From NCBI GenBank assembly GCA_964452725.1, contig CAYVMX010000007.1:1-47183 (forward strand): a DNA stretch of 47,183 nucleotides. The letters are read 5' to 3'. Numbering within the stretch: the stretch's first letter is position 1; every line of letters begins with the position of its first letter. The notes below the pieces were generated by a model, which was not told where the DNA came from, searched no databases, and saw nothing but the letters and a program-made list of their open reading frames with translations. The DNA comes from CAYVMX01 sp964452725 (GTDB taxonomy: Bacteria > Patescibacteriota > Gracilibacteria > JAHISY01). Shown here in pieces: positions 29,366 through 37,630 of the stretch. The position numbers and the translations under genes are program-made.

Positions 29366-31977
29366 CGCTTGTCTTTTAGTACTGCGTGCGCGGCTGCTAG
29401 GCGAGCGATCGGCACGCGAAAGGGGCTACACGAGACATAGTTCATACCTGATCGGTGAAAGAACTCGATACTAGCAGGATCGCCGCCGTGTTCGCCACAG
29501 ATACCGATCTTGAGGTCTTTTTTGGCGGCACGACCATTGCGGATACCGAGCTCGACGAGTTTGCCGACACCGCGTGTATCGAGACTGGCGAAAGGATCTG
29601 CGTCGAGGATACCTTTTTCGATGTAGGTCGGTACCCACTTCGGTGCGTCGTCGCGACTGAAGCCGTAAGTAAACTGGGTTAGATCGTTTGTCCCAAAGCT
29701 AAAGAATTCAGCTTGGCGGGCGATCTTTCGTGCGCGGACACAGGCGCGGGGTAGCTCGATCATAGTGCCGACAGCATACTTCAGTGCTAGTCCAGACCGC
29801 TGGATCAGGCCAGTGGCAGTGTGGCGGACGACCTTCGCCAGATCATAAAACTCCTCCATGAAACCGACGAGTGGGATCATGATCTCGGGTGTGACGGTGA
29901 TTTTTTCCTGCTTTAGTTTCAGAGCTGCTTCGATGATGGCGGTCGTCTGCATCTCGGCGATCTCGGGGTGGGTGACCATGAGGCGCGCGCCACGGTGCCC
30001 CATCATTGGATTGGATTCAAAGAGGCTGGCAATCCGCTCACGGAGCTTTTTTTCTGTGATACCGCATTGTTTCGCTAGCTCGCGGATCTCTCGGTCGCCG
30101 TGGGGTAAGAACTCATGGAGTGGTGGGTCGAGTAGGCGGATCGTGACGGGTAGTCCGTGCATTGCCTTGAAGATCTGGTAAAAATCTCGACGTTGGTAGG
30201 GGAGGAGTTTTTTGAGGGCTTTTTGGCGAGTCTCGACTGTCTCGGCGACGATCATCTCGCGCATGATTGCGATCCTTTTTGGGTCAAAAAACATGTGCTC
30301 GGTACGACAGAGTCCGATACCTTCGGCGCCATAGCCACGGGCGACTGTCGCGTCGTGGGGTGTGTCGGCATTGGTACGGATCTTTAGCTGGCGGAATGAG
30401 TCGGCCCAGCCCATGAGTGTTTGGAAGTTTTTGTCGAGTTTGGGTTCGACGGTTTTTACTTGTCCGGCGAGGACTTCACCAGTGCCACCGTCGAGTGTGA
30501 TGTAGTCGCCTTCTTTGATTATCTGATTGCCCGATCGAAAGAGGCGTTTTTTGTAGTCGATCGTGAGTGCTCCTGCGCCAGAGACACAGCATTTGCCCAT
30601 GCCGCGCGCGACGACAGCGGCGTGTGATGTCATACCGCCGAAGGCGGTGAGGATACCGCGTGCTGCGTGCATGCCGTGGATATCTTCGGGGCTGGTTTCT
30701 TTGCGGACGAGTATGACGGACTTGCCTTTTTTGGCTGCGGCTTCGGCATCGTCGGCGCTGAAGACAACCCGACCATAGGCTGCTCCGGGGCTGGCTGGTA
30801 GACCTTTGGCGATTTGAATACGTTTTGCTCGTGGGTCTAGACAGGGGTGGAGGAGCTGGTCGAGCGAGTAGGGGTCGACGCGCAGAATAGCTTCTTTTTT
30901 GTTGATTAGTTTTTCGCGGACTAGCTCGACTGCTATGCGGACGGCGGCTTTCGCTGTGCGTTTGCCGCTCCTGGTCTGGAGGAGGTAGAGTTTGCCACTC
31001 TCGATCGTAAATTCGAGATCCTGCATGTCGCGGTAGTGGCGCTCTAGTTTTTGGTAGATTTTTTCTAGTTCGCTGTAGACTTGGGGGTTTTTACGTTTCA
31101 GGGCGGAGATCGGCAGGGGCGTACGGATACCGGCGACGACGTCTTCGCCTTGGGCGTTCATGAGGTACTCACCATAGAACTTCCGTTCACCAGTGCTCGG
31201 ATTGCGTGTAAAGGCGACGCCAGTGCCGCTGGTATCGCCGAGGTTGCCGTAGACCATGGCTTGGACATTGACCGCGGTGCCGATCAGACCTTTCAAATGG
31301 TTGAGCTTGCGGTAGTAGATCGCGCGTGGATTGTCCCAGCTGTCGAAGACTGCGCGGATTGCTAGCTCGAGCTGGATTTTTGGTTCTTGGGGGAAATCCT
31401 TTTTCGTGGTTTGCTTGACGATTTTTTTATAAGTCTTGACGAGCGCTTGGAGGTCTTGGGCGTTTAGTTCGGTGTCGTTTTGGACTTTGCGTTTCTTTTT
31501 CAAACTTGCGAGTGCGTGCTCGAAGTCAGAGTGTTTGATACCCAAAACTATATCGGCAAACATCTGGATAAAACGTCGGTAGGCATCGTAAGCGAAGCGC
31601 GGATTGCCTGAGACTGTTGCTAGTCCTTCGACACTTTGGTCATTCAAACCAAGATTGAGCACTGTATCCATCATGCCTGGCATGCTGGCGGCTGCGCCGC
31701 TCCGGACTGATACGAGTAAAGGATTAGTTGGGTCGCCAAGGCGTTTCCCCATTTTTTTTTCTAGTTTGGTGAGATATTTGGTGATCTCTGCGTCTAGCCC
31801 TCGGGGGAAATGTTGCTTGAGGCGGTTGTACTCGGCACAGGTCTCTGTCGTGATCGTAAAACCCGGTGGTACGGGTACGCCGAGTCGTGTCATTTCTGCT
31901 ACGTTGGCGCCTTTGCCGCCCAAAAGCTCTTTCATTGAGGCTTTCCCTTCAGAAAAGTCGTAAACACGTTTGGGCAT
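29362..31977 (-). CDS. ppdK: Pyruvate, phosphate dikinase
   Basis: 871 residues from the ATG at 31977 (an in-frame TTG at 31986 adds three). It reversibly converts pyruvate, ATP and phosphate to PEP, AMP and PPi. N-terminal nucleotide-binding domain (ELLGGKGANVAEMTRLGVPVP ...), central phospho-histidine domain GGMTSHAAVVARGMGKCCVSG, and C-terminal PEP/pyruvate domain ending GICGEHGGDP ... NYVSCSPFRVPIARLAAAHAVL with the active-site cysteine. Length is close to characterised bacterial PPDKs. Together with PFOR it implies PPi-linked handling of pyruvate. Promoter TTGCTC-17-TAAACT at 32015-32043. Confidence 0.96.
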   Translation of the reverse strand: MPKRVYDFSEGKASMKELLGGKGANVAEMTRLGVPVPPGFTITTETCAEYNRLKQHFPRGLDAEITKYLTKLEKKMGKRLGDPTNPLLVSVRSGAAASMPGMMDTVLNLGLNDQSVEGLATVSGNPRFAYDAYRRFIQMFADIVLGIKHSDFEHALASLKKKRKVQNDTELNAQDLQALVKTYKKIVKQTTKKDFPQEPKIQLELAIRAVFDSWDNPRAIYYRKLNHLKGLIGTAVNVQAMVYGNLGDTSGTGVAFTRNPSTGERKFYGEYLMNAQGEDVVAGIRTPLPISALKRKNPQVYSELEKIYQKLERHYRDMQDLEFTIESGKLYLLQTRSGKRTAKAAVRIAVELVREKLINKKEAILRVDPYSLDQLLHPCLDPRAKRIQIAKGLPASPGAAYGRVVFSADDAEAAAKKGKSVILVRKETSPEDIHGMHAARGILTAFGGMTSHAAVVARGMGKCCVSGAGALTIDYKKRLFRSGNQIIKEGDYITLDGGTGEVLAGQVKTVEPKLDKNFQTLMGWADSFRQLKIRTNADTPHDATVARGYGAEGIGLCRTEHMFFDPKRIAIMREMIVAETVETRQKALKKLLPYQRRDFYQIFKAMHGLPVTIRLLDPPLHEFLPHGDREIRELAKQCGITEKKLRERIASLFESNPMMGHRGARLMVTHPEIAEMQTTAIIEAALKLKQEKITVTPEIMIPLVGFMEEFYDLAKVVRHTATGLIQRSGLALKYAVGTMIELPRACVRARKIARQAEFFSFGTNDLTQFTYGFSRDDAPKWVPTYIEKGILDADPFASLDTRGVGKLVELGIRNGRAAKKDLKIGICGEHGGDPASIEFFHRSGMNYVSCSPFRVPIARLAAAHAVLKDKR

Positions 31978-32014
31978 GGGTAGCAAAGATAATTAAAGGG
32001 CAGAGAGCGTGGGC

Positions 32015-32043
32015 AGTTTAGAGATGCTGACCTCGGTGAGCAA
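32015..32043 (-). promoter_or_regulatory. ppdK promoter
   Basis: Minus strand: TTGCTC (32043-32038), 17-nt spacer, TAAACT (32020-32015). The same two hexamers with the same spacing occur upstream of rpmH. Predicted leader about 31 nt. Confidence 0.65.
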
Positions 32044-32092
32044 GGTAAAAAGTGTCTTTGAACTAATTTTGTGTGCTATCTTGGAGATTTTT

Positions 32093-32120
32093 TTGACAAA
32101 AATATTATTTCCAGTAAAAT
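32093..32120 (+). promoter_or_regulatory. Promoter of the 32151 ORFan
   Basis: TTGACA (32093-32098), 16-nt spacer, TAAAAT (32115-32120). It is identical in hexamers and spacing to the promoter at 156-183. Confidence 0.75.
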
Positions 32121-32150
32121 AAAACACTAGATTTAATTTATCCTAATAAA

Positions 32151-32924
32151 ATGTCCGAGATCAAGGAGGTAGAAATCGGTGTCGCTATGGTAGGACCACC
32201 TACTCTACAGATGGTAGAGGCATTTGAGCAAAGTCGTAAGCTTTTGGCTTATGTCGATACAGTGCGGGCAGAGTATCTCGGTCAATCCATAGACGAAACG
32301 ACTGCCAATACAATTATCGCCAAGTTAGATGATCTTTTGGGTTTTCATTCGTCTTCTCGTGGACGTCGCTACAAGGACAACGGCGCAACTCGCTGGGTTA
32401 TAGAATCTCTCGCCAAAGATGGTCTCGCGGATCGTGCTGAAAAGATCGCTAGTGCTGATTCAAGTATTACTCGACCAGATGCTGACGCGAAGGCAATGCA
32501 AGAAATGAAAGAAAATTTGGATTATCGTGCTTATCGTCCAGGGTTACTTTTTGCGATCAGTACACTGATGCTTTCGCGTGCGGATTTGAAGAAACTTCTA
32601 ATCTCAATTTTGACGGAAGGTGTTTTGGGTCAGTGCAAAATTTTTCAAACAGATATGCTGGAGGTCAAGGCGTTGTTACAAATATTAAATATCACAGTCG
32701 ATGATTTACTGGCTCGTTACAGCGAAAAAAATCCAAGTAATATCCTGGTTGGTGATTGCCACTACGATGATTTTTTGAAAAATTTAATGGATTTGGGGTT
32801 TTATTTTGATAGGGAAAAATTAAATCTAATTCGTAAGAGTGTACGTGAGGAGATCAGTGCAGCACGGCAGGCAGCAGCGAGTCAGTCGCCTGTCGGTGGT
32901 GGTACGGGGTTGTCGCCAGTTTAG
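32151..32924 (+). CDS. Hypothetical soluble protein, 257 residues
   Basis: Not recognised. Predicted mainly alpha-helical and soluble, with no signal peptide or membrane segment. Notable stretches are VAMVGPPTLQMVEAFEQSRK (about 11-30), a basic patch SSSRGRRYKDNGATRWVIE (about 66-84) and a helical core RADLKKLLISILTEGVLGQC. The C-terminal tail is Ala/Gln/Gly-rich. A strong consensus promoter drives it, with no SD. It ends 61 nt before the ABC exporter gene, so read-through is possible. Confidence 0.65.
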   Translation: MSEIKEVEIGVAMVGPPTLQMVEAFEQSRKLLAYVDTVRAEYLGQSIDETTANTIIAKLDDLLGFHSSSRGRRYKDNGATRWVIESLAKDGLADRAEKIASADSSITRPDADAKAMQEMKENLDYRAYRPGLLFAISTLMLSRADLKKLLISILTEGVLGQCKIFQTDMLEVKALLQILNITVDDLLARYSEKNPSNILVGDCHYDDFLKNLMDLGFYFDREKLNLIRKSVREEISAARQAAASQSPVGGGTGLSPV

Positions 32925-32985
32925 AGAGTTTGGTCGACTGGAGGGTGGTTTACTTGGTTTTTTTGTGTTACAATCTACTTTTCCT

Positions 32986-34521
32986 ATGATTGTTTCCTTC
33001 AGTCAAGTCGCCCGCTTCGTCTGGAGCTACTTTCGGCGTCATCTGGGGTGGTTGGTCCTAGTTTTTGCATTGATTGCACTCAAGTCGGGGCTAGAAGTAG
33101 CGCTGCCGTACTTGGTCGGTGAGCTAGTGGACTATATCTCGATGATTGCTGTGCCTACTGAGCAGGCTTTTTATGGTGCTTTTCCGCTGCTACTGCTGAT
33201 CCTCGGAGCGGGGGCGGGGTATCACGTCACGACGATCGGTACGCACTTCATTTATGACTGGTATCTCAAGTTCCCTGCGCTGCGTGCTGCGTTGAATGAT
33301 GCTTTTGCGCGTGTCCAGCGGTTCAGCACTGACTGGCACAATGACTCTTTCGCTGGAGCAGTCGTGACGAAGATCAAGCGTGGAGACGCTTCGCTGGAGC
33401 GTTTTGCGGATAACTTTTANNNNNNNNNNNNNNNNNNNNNNNNNNNNNNNNNNNNNNNNNNNNNNNNNNNNNNNNNNNNNNNNNNNNNNNNNNNNNNNNN
33501 NNNNNNNNNNNNNNNNNNNAACCTAATCATGACGACGATCAAGACGATTTTGTTTTTCGCTGCGGTGTGGCTGTGGGCGACAGGTCGTGCCTCGGTGGGT
33601 GATGTAGTCTTCATCATCGCCAATTACAATCTACTCCAAGGGCATCTGCGGCAGATCGGCAATCAGATCCGCGAGACTCAGCAGGCTGCCAACGACATGG
33701 AGGAGATGGTGGAGTACTCTCGGACTGAGCCACAAGTCGCTGATATACCAGCTGCCAAGGAGCTACGAGCCACCAAAGGACAAATCGAGTTTGACCGAGT
33801 TACTTTTACTTATGCCAATCAGCAGCGACCGATTTACAAAAAACTTTCACTTACCATTCAGTCTGGTGAGAAAGTCGCGCTAGTGGGGCACAGTGGCGGC
33901 GGCAAGAGCACTTTCGTCAAGCTGATCCAGCGCTTGTATGACGTGGATTTAGGAGTGATCCAAATAGACGGACAGGATATCGCCAAAGTAACTCAGGAGA
34001 GTCTGCGTCGGACTGTGAGTCTAGTGCCGCAGGAGCCAGTACTCTTTCATCGCAGTATCGCGGAAAACATCGCCTACGCTCGACCCAAAGCGACGCAGGC
34101 AGAGATTCAAAAAGCGGCGAAGCAGGCACACGCACATGAATTCATCCGCCAGCTACCGGAGCAGTACCAGACACTCGTCGGCGAGCGGGGAGTCAAGCTC
34201 TCTGGTGGGGAGCGGCAGCGGGTGGCGATCGCACGTGCAATCCTCGCCGATGCGCCGATTTTAATTTTGGATGAGGCGACTAGTAGTCTCGACTCGATCA
34301 GCGAGGGTTATATCCAAGAAGCACTGGAGTATCTCATGCGCGGTCGGACGACACTCGTGATCGCTCATCGATTATCTACGATCAAAAAAGCTGATCGGAT
34401 CCTCGTCTTCGATGACGGTAAGGTGATCGAAGAGGGTAGCCATGCGCAGCTCCTGCGGCGCAAAGACGGACTTTATCGACAGCTGTACGAGCTACAGGCG
34501 GGTGGATTCCTCGGGGAGTAG
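32986..34521 (+). CDS. ABC exporter (fused membrane and ATPase domains), interrupted by a gap
   Basis: MsbA/MDR-like half-transporter. The chosen ATG at 32986 lies 11 nt after an extended -10 (TGTTACAAT); upstream in-frame sequence is not protein-like. Membrane segments appear at about 13-38 (HLGWLVLVFALIAL) and 55-85 before the gap, and one after it (TIKTILFFAAVWLWATG). The ATPase domain has Walker A GHSGGGKST, Q-loop LVPQEPVLFH, signature LSGGERQRVAIARAI, Walker B ILILDEATSSLDS and H-loop AHRLST. The 100 Ns at 33420-33519 replace what must be about 100 residues (TM3-TM5), judged by normal exporter length, so the gap is under-sized. Substrate unknown. Confidence 0.88.
   Translation: MIVSFSQVARFVWSYFRRHLGWLVLVFALIALKSGLEVALPYLVGELVDYISMIAVPTEQAFYGAFPLLLLILGAGAGYHVTTIGTHFIYDWYLKFPALRAALNDAFARVQRFSTDWHNDSFAGAVVTKIKRGDASLERFADNFXXXXXXXXXXXXXXXXXXXXXXXXXXXXXXXXXXNLIMTTIKTILFFAAVWLWATGRASVGDVVFIIANYNLLQGHLRQIGNQIRETQQAANDMEEMVEYSRTEPQVADIPAAKELRATKGQIEFDRVTFTYANQQRPIYKKLSLTIQSGEKVALVGHSGGGKSTFVKLIQRLYDVDLGVIQIDGQDIAKVTQESLRRTVSLVPQEPVLFHRSIAENIAYARPKATQAEIQKAAKQAHAHEFIRQLPEQYQTLVGERGVKLSGGERQRVAIARAILADAPILILDEATSSLDSISEGYIQEALEYLMRGRTTLVIAHRLSTIKKADRILVFDDGKVIEEGSHAQLLRRKDGLYRQLYELQAGGFLGE
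33420..33519. other. Assembly gap (100 N) inside the ABC exporter
   Basis: No duplicated flanks are present, unlike the gaps at 20180 and 35122. The flanking transmembrane domain is too short by roughly 100 residues, so real sequence is missing. Confidence 0.9.
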
Positions 34522-34692
34522 GCTCGGTTGTACAGTCAAGCGAAGGGTTTCCAAAATCTCCCCCAGCCCCTCTTTGGAAAAGATGGGGGTAAGTGGATAC
34601 CCCCTTTTGCAAAAGGGGGTCGCTCCGCCAATGGCGGAGCGGGGGGATTTTGTGGCAGGAGTAGTTACACGCGGTTGTACAGCCAAGCGAGG
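34515..34692. repeat. MITE/REP-like palindromic element with imperfect direct repeats
   Basis: The body 34551-34655 has terminal inverted repeats (CCAAAATC-T-CCCCC and GGGGGGATTTTG-T-GG) enclosing three hairpins: CCCCTCTTT/AAAGATGGGG, the palindrome ACCCCCTTTTG/CAAAAGGGGGT (34599-34620), and CGCTCCGCC-AAT-GGCGGAGCG (34621-34641). Imperfect direct repeats of about 32-35 bp flank it (34515-34546 and 34658-34692; GGAGTAG...GGTTGTACAG...CAAGCGA). Copy 1 contains the ABC exporter stop; copy 2 encodes the C-terminus of the holin-like gene. The CCCCCTTTTGCAAAAGGGGG type of hairpin is, from memory, widespread in bacterial genomes. Confidence 0.7.
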
Positions 34693-34910
34693 ATACTACC
34701 GCAGACAGCGCCGTCGACGAAGCCGATGATGCCACCGATGATACTGCCAGTGACGGTGGCGGTGTAGTAGCCGAAGTAGAGCGAGCTGATCGCTTCGACG
34801 AAGCCAGTACCGTAGGTCGAGTAGGTCGCCGCGAGTCCCATAGCTAGGACAGTGGCACCCCAGAAGATCCCGAAGGAAAGTGCGAGTTTTCGGACGCTGA
34901 GTGTGGACAT
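34665..34910 (-). CDS. Small two-helix membrane protein (holin-like family)
   Basis: 81 residues with two hydrophobic segments (LALSFGIFWGATVLAMGLAA, about 9-28, and TATVTGSIIGGIIGFVDGAV, about 50-69) and a glycine-zipper-like pattern ending CGSILAWLYNRV. The pattern SIIGGIIGFVDG...AWLYN matches a small family often auto-annotated as bacteriophage holin in candidate-phyla and archaeal genomes; that name rests on similarity only. No phage genes surround it. The last codons lie in one copy of a flanking direct repeat. Confidence 0.65.
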   Translation of the reverse strand: MSTLSVRKLALSFGIFWGATVLAMGLAATYSTYGTGFVEAISSLYFGYYTATVTGSIIGGIIGFVDGAVCGSILAWLYNRV

Positions 34911-34971
34911 AGACGAGGGGGTTAAAAGCTTTTGTCATTTCGGACTTGATCCGGAATCTCGGGGATCCCAA

Positions 34972-35918
34972 TTAGCCGCAACGCTCTTGATACGCGCTCC
35001 AGCCAGCTTCTTTGTAAAGTCTGGCGGCTGCGACGGGGTCGTCGGATTGGTAGATACCGCGTCCGACTATGATTATATCACTACCGCTCTCGATAGCTTT
35101 GGTTGGGGTGTTGTAAGTCTGNNNNNNNNNNNNNNNNNNNNNNNNNNNNNNNNNNNNNNNNNNNNNNNNNNNNNNNNNNNNNNNNNNNNNNNNNNNNNNN
35201 NNNNNNNNNNNNNNNNNNNNNCTATGATTATATCACTACCGCTCTCGATAGCTTTGGTTGGGGTGTTGTAAGTCTGACTGAAGTCGTCGCTACCGCTGGC
35301 GAGCCGGATACCCGGAGTCAGGATCAGGTAGTCCCCTCCAGCGCGCTCGCGAATCTGGGCTAGAGTCTCGGGTTGGTCAGACGAGCCGATGAATCCCATG
35401 ACGAAGTCAGGGTTGGCTTGGGCGAGTGCGACAGTCTGCTCGGCGTACTCGGGGGTGAAGAGATTGCCCTCTGGGGTCATCTGCGCGAGGAGGATCAGAC
35501 CAGACTTCTGATTCGCTTTTGCTAGACCGGCGACGATACCGCTACCGACGATGGTGTGGGCGTTGATGAGGTCGGCCCACTCGGCGATCTGGTAAATACC
35601 ACCAGCGAACTGGAGCGCGACGGTGTTGCCGATGTCGGCGAATTTGCGGTCTTCGAAGATGAGGAAGTGCTTTTCGTTCGCTATTTTGCGGAGTTTCTGT
35701 GGAAACTCGGGGGCGAAGTCTGTGATGATGTCGACGTGGGTCTTTAGCACGCAGATCTCGTCGCCGACTGCTGTGGCGAGGTCGAGTATTTCTTGGGCAG
35801 TAGTCAAATCGGCACTGACACAGAGATTTGTTTGCTTCTGCTCCATCAAGTCAAGTAGTTTCTTTGCTACAGGATTTTTCGTTTGCTGGGCGCGGTCTGC
35901 GTAGCTGGGGTAGGTCAT
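34972..35918 (-). CDS. pyrF: Orotidine 5'-phosphate decarboxylase (split by an artefactual gap)
   Basis: Converts OMP to UMP in pyrimidine synthesis. Active-site motif FEDRKFADIGNTV (about 89-101, with the Lys/Asp catalytic residues), plus the LCVSADLTTA strand and the phosphate loop LTPGIRL. The gap 35122-35221 is flanked by identical 55-bp segments. Removing the gap and one copy (155 nt) keeps the frame and yields 263 residues ending ...IIIVGRGIYQSDDPVA...ERCG with TAA at 34972-34974. Without this correction the C-terminal 34 residues look out of frame. ATG at 35918 is preferred over GTG at 35936. The protein is long for the classic bacterial PyrF and nearer the eukaryote-like class. Confidence 0.88.
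35067..35276. repeat. Assembly artefact: 55-bp duplicate around a 100-N gap in pyrF
   Basis: 35067-35121 and 35222-35276 are identical over 55 bp, flanking 100 Ns (35122-35221). Collapsing them restores the pyrF reading frame exactly, which confirms that no sequence is missing. Confidence 0.95.
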
Positions 35919-35978
35919 CACTCGCAATAATACCACGCTAGCTGTGTTAAGATGCTTTGGCTTTAAATTTATTGCATC

Positions 35979-37055
35979 ATGACCAAGCTATATATCCCTG
36001 GACCGACGGAGGTTTATCCTGAGCTTTTGCAAGCGCAGACGAAGCCGATGATCGGTCATCGATCAAAAGACTATGCTGCGCTCCATGAGGGTGTCGAGCA
36101 AAAACTCCAGCAAGTTTTGTTTACGAAAAATCGAATCTTCCTCGGGACATGTAGCGCGACTGGTATGATCGAGGCTGCGCTCAAGAACGCAGTCAAAAAG
36201 AAAGTGCTCGTACCGGCCAACGGTTTCTTTGCTCAGAAATGGGCGACCGTCGCACGCCAGTGTGGGATCACAGCGGTCAAGCTGGACTATGAGCTGGGGC
36301 AAGCGGTCAAGCCGGAGGATATCGAAAAAGCTCTGAACGACGATCCAGAGATCGATGCGGTCATGCTGACTCACTCCGAGACTACGACCGGTGTACTCTC
36401 TCCGCTACGAGAGATCGCGGCAGTCGTCCAAAAATTCCCCAATGTCGTGCTGCTGGTCGATACGGTCAGCTCTTTCGCAGCGGCGGAGATCCGCGTCGAT
36501 GAGTGGGGGATTGACCTCGTACTCTTCGGCATGCAGAAGGCACTCGCGCTACCACCTGGACTCGCGGTTGCTGCGGTTTCCCCCGAGATTCTGAAGAGGA
36601 GTGAGGAGCAACCCGAAGGGCGCAAGGGACACTACTTCGACTTCGTGCTGTGGGAAAAAGCCGCACAAAAGTTCAATACCATCATCACACCAGCGATTAG
36701 CCTCATGTATGCACTCGATTTACAATTAAACAGAATGCTGGAGGAGACCATGACGAAGCGCTGGGCACGCCACGCCGAGATGCAGCAGCTCACACTGGAC
36801 TGGGCGACTGCGCAGGGGATCGGCTACTTCAGCGAAGCGGGCTATGCTAGCCCAGGAGTCTCGGTTATTCGCAATGAAAAAAAGTGGGATATCGCCGCGC
36901 TAAACAAAGCTCTGACCGAGCAGCACGACTGTATCATCGCCAACGGTTACAAAGATCTCAAAGATCAGACCTTTCGGATCGGTCACATGGGCGATCATCA
37001 GCCTGCTGATATCGTGGAGCTTTTGGGGTGGATTGCTCAAATCACAAAAAGCTAG
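35979..37055 (+). CDS. Class V aminotransferase (alanine-glyoxylate / serine-pyruvate type)
   Basis: 358-residue PLP enzyme. It begins YIPGPTEVYPELLQAQTKPMIGHRS (landmark 4-28), typical of the alanine-glyoxylate/phosphoserine aminotransferase branch. D161 (LLVDTVSSFAA) and the PLP-binding K187 (FGMQKALALPPG) are in place, as is RIGHMGDHQPADIVELL near the C-terminus. The exact amino donor cannot be read: serine, alanine or phosphoserine are possible. An extended -10 (TGTTAAGAT, 35945-35953) lies about 25 nt upstream. The 3' end of the gene carries the rpmH promoter. Confidence 0.85.
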   Translation: MTKLYIPGPTEVYPELLQAQTKPMIGHRSKDYAALHEGVEQKLQQVLFTKNRIFLGTCSATGMIEAALKNAVKKKVLVPANGFFAQKWATVARQCGITAVKLDYELGQAVKPEDIEKALNDDPEIDAVMLTHSETTTGVLSPLREIAAVVQKFPNVVLLVDTVSSFAAAEIRVDEWGIDLVLFGMQKALALPPGLAVAAVSPEILKRSEEQPEGRKGHYFDFVLWEKAAQKFNTIITPAISLMYALDLQLNRMLEETMTKRWARHAEMQQLTLDWATAQGIGYFSEAGYASPGVSVIRNEKKWDIAALNKALTEQHDCIIANGYKDLKDQTFRIGHMGDHQPADIVELLGWIAQITKS

Positions 37056-37061
37056 TAAACT
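37033..37061 (+). promoter_or_regulatory. rpmH operon promoter
   Basis: TTGCTC (37033-37038), 17-nt spacer, TAAACT (37056-37061), overlapping the end of the aminotransferase gene. Start near 37068 and a leader of about 42 nt without SD. Confidence 0.65.
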
Positions 37062-37109
37062 CCTCCAGCTAAATACTCGGTTTGCATTTGAAATAATAAC
37101 TCTCTCGCT

Positions 37110-37238
37110 ATGCTCTCCAAAGCTCGCACTGTCAAACGCGCTCGCACACACGGCTTCCGCTCTCGTATGGCCACCAAAGGTGGTCGGAAGGTGATCGCAC
37201 GCCGTCGTGCTCGTGGTCGTGCGGAGCTGGCACTATAG
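37110..37238 (+). CDS. rpmH: Large ribosomal subunit protein bL34
   Basis: 42-residue, strongly basic protein of the 50S subunit: MLSKARTVKRARTHGFRSRM followed by ATKGGRKVIARRRARGRAEL. The core THGFRSRMATKGGRKVIARRR is the bL34 signature. It is slightly shorter than usual (44-46 residues) because the MKRTYQPS-like start is reduced. First gene of the conserved rpmH-rnpA-yidC-jag order. Confidence 0.95.
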   Translation: MLSKARTVKRARTHGFRSRMATKGGRKVIARRRARGRAELAL

Positions 37239-37291
37239 GTGTAGTGCGCTAGGCATCAAGTTCTTGATGCTTTTCGTATTTTACTTTAGAT

Positions 37292-37630
37292 ATGCTCAGT
37301 CGTACTCTCCGCCTCACTCGCAAATCTGACATTGATCGTGTTTTTCGGCGTGGGCGGAGTGTAGCGGCACGACAGTTCGCTTTCAAATACTTACCCAACT
37401 CCAGTGACTCAGCGCGCGTAGCAGTGCTGGTCGGTACGAAGCTCGCCAAGCGCGCGGTACATCGCAACAGGATCAAGCGGCGTTTGCGAGAGATAATTCG
37501 CCTGAACTTTGACAAAGTCCCGCAGGGGATTGATTTGCTTATCATCGCCAGAGACCTTAAACTCCGCGACACCGACTGGCCTGCACTGACTGAGCAGGTG
37601 GTCGCTTTACTTCTCAAAATCAAGCTCTAA
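37292..37630 (+). CDS. rnpA: Ribonuclease P protein component
   Basis: 112-residue basic protein that helps the RNase P RNA trim the 5' end of tRNAs. Family features: LTRKSDIDRVFRRGRSV near the start and the RNR motif AVHRNRIKRRLREIIR (about 55-70). Its TAA stop overlaps the yidC ATG by one nucleotide (TAATG), so the two are translationally coupled. Confidence 0.94.
   Translation: MLSRTLRLTRKSDIDRVFRRGRSVAARQFAFKYLPNSSDSARVAVLVGTKLAKRAVHRNRIKRRLREIIRLNFDKVPQGIDLLIIARDLKLRDTDWPALTEQVVALLLKIKL

Noticed and set aside
32839..32985. Extra 49 residues on the ABC exporter
   Set aside because: They overlap the end of the preceding ORFan, are not membrane-protein-like, and would precede the extended -10 box that suits the ATG at 32986.
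34665..34910. Prophage remnant suggested by the holin-like protein
   Set aside because: No phage structural, integrase or lysis genes surround it. The family name comes from automatic annotation of small membrane proteins.
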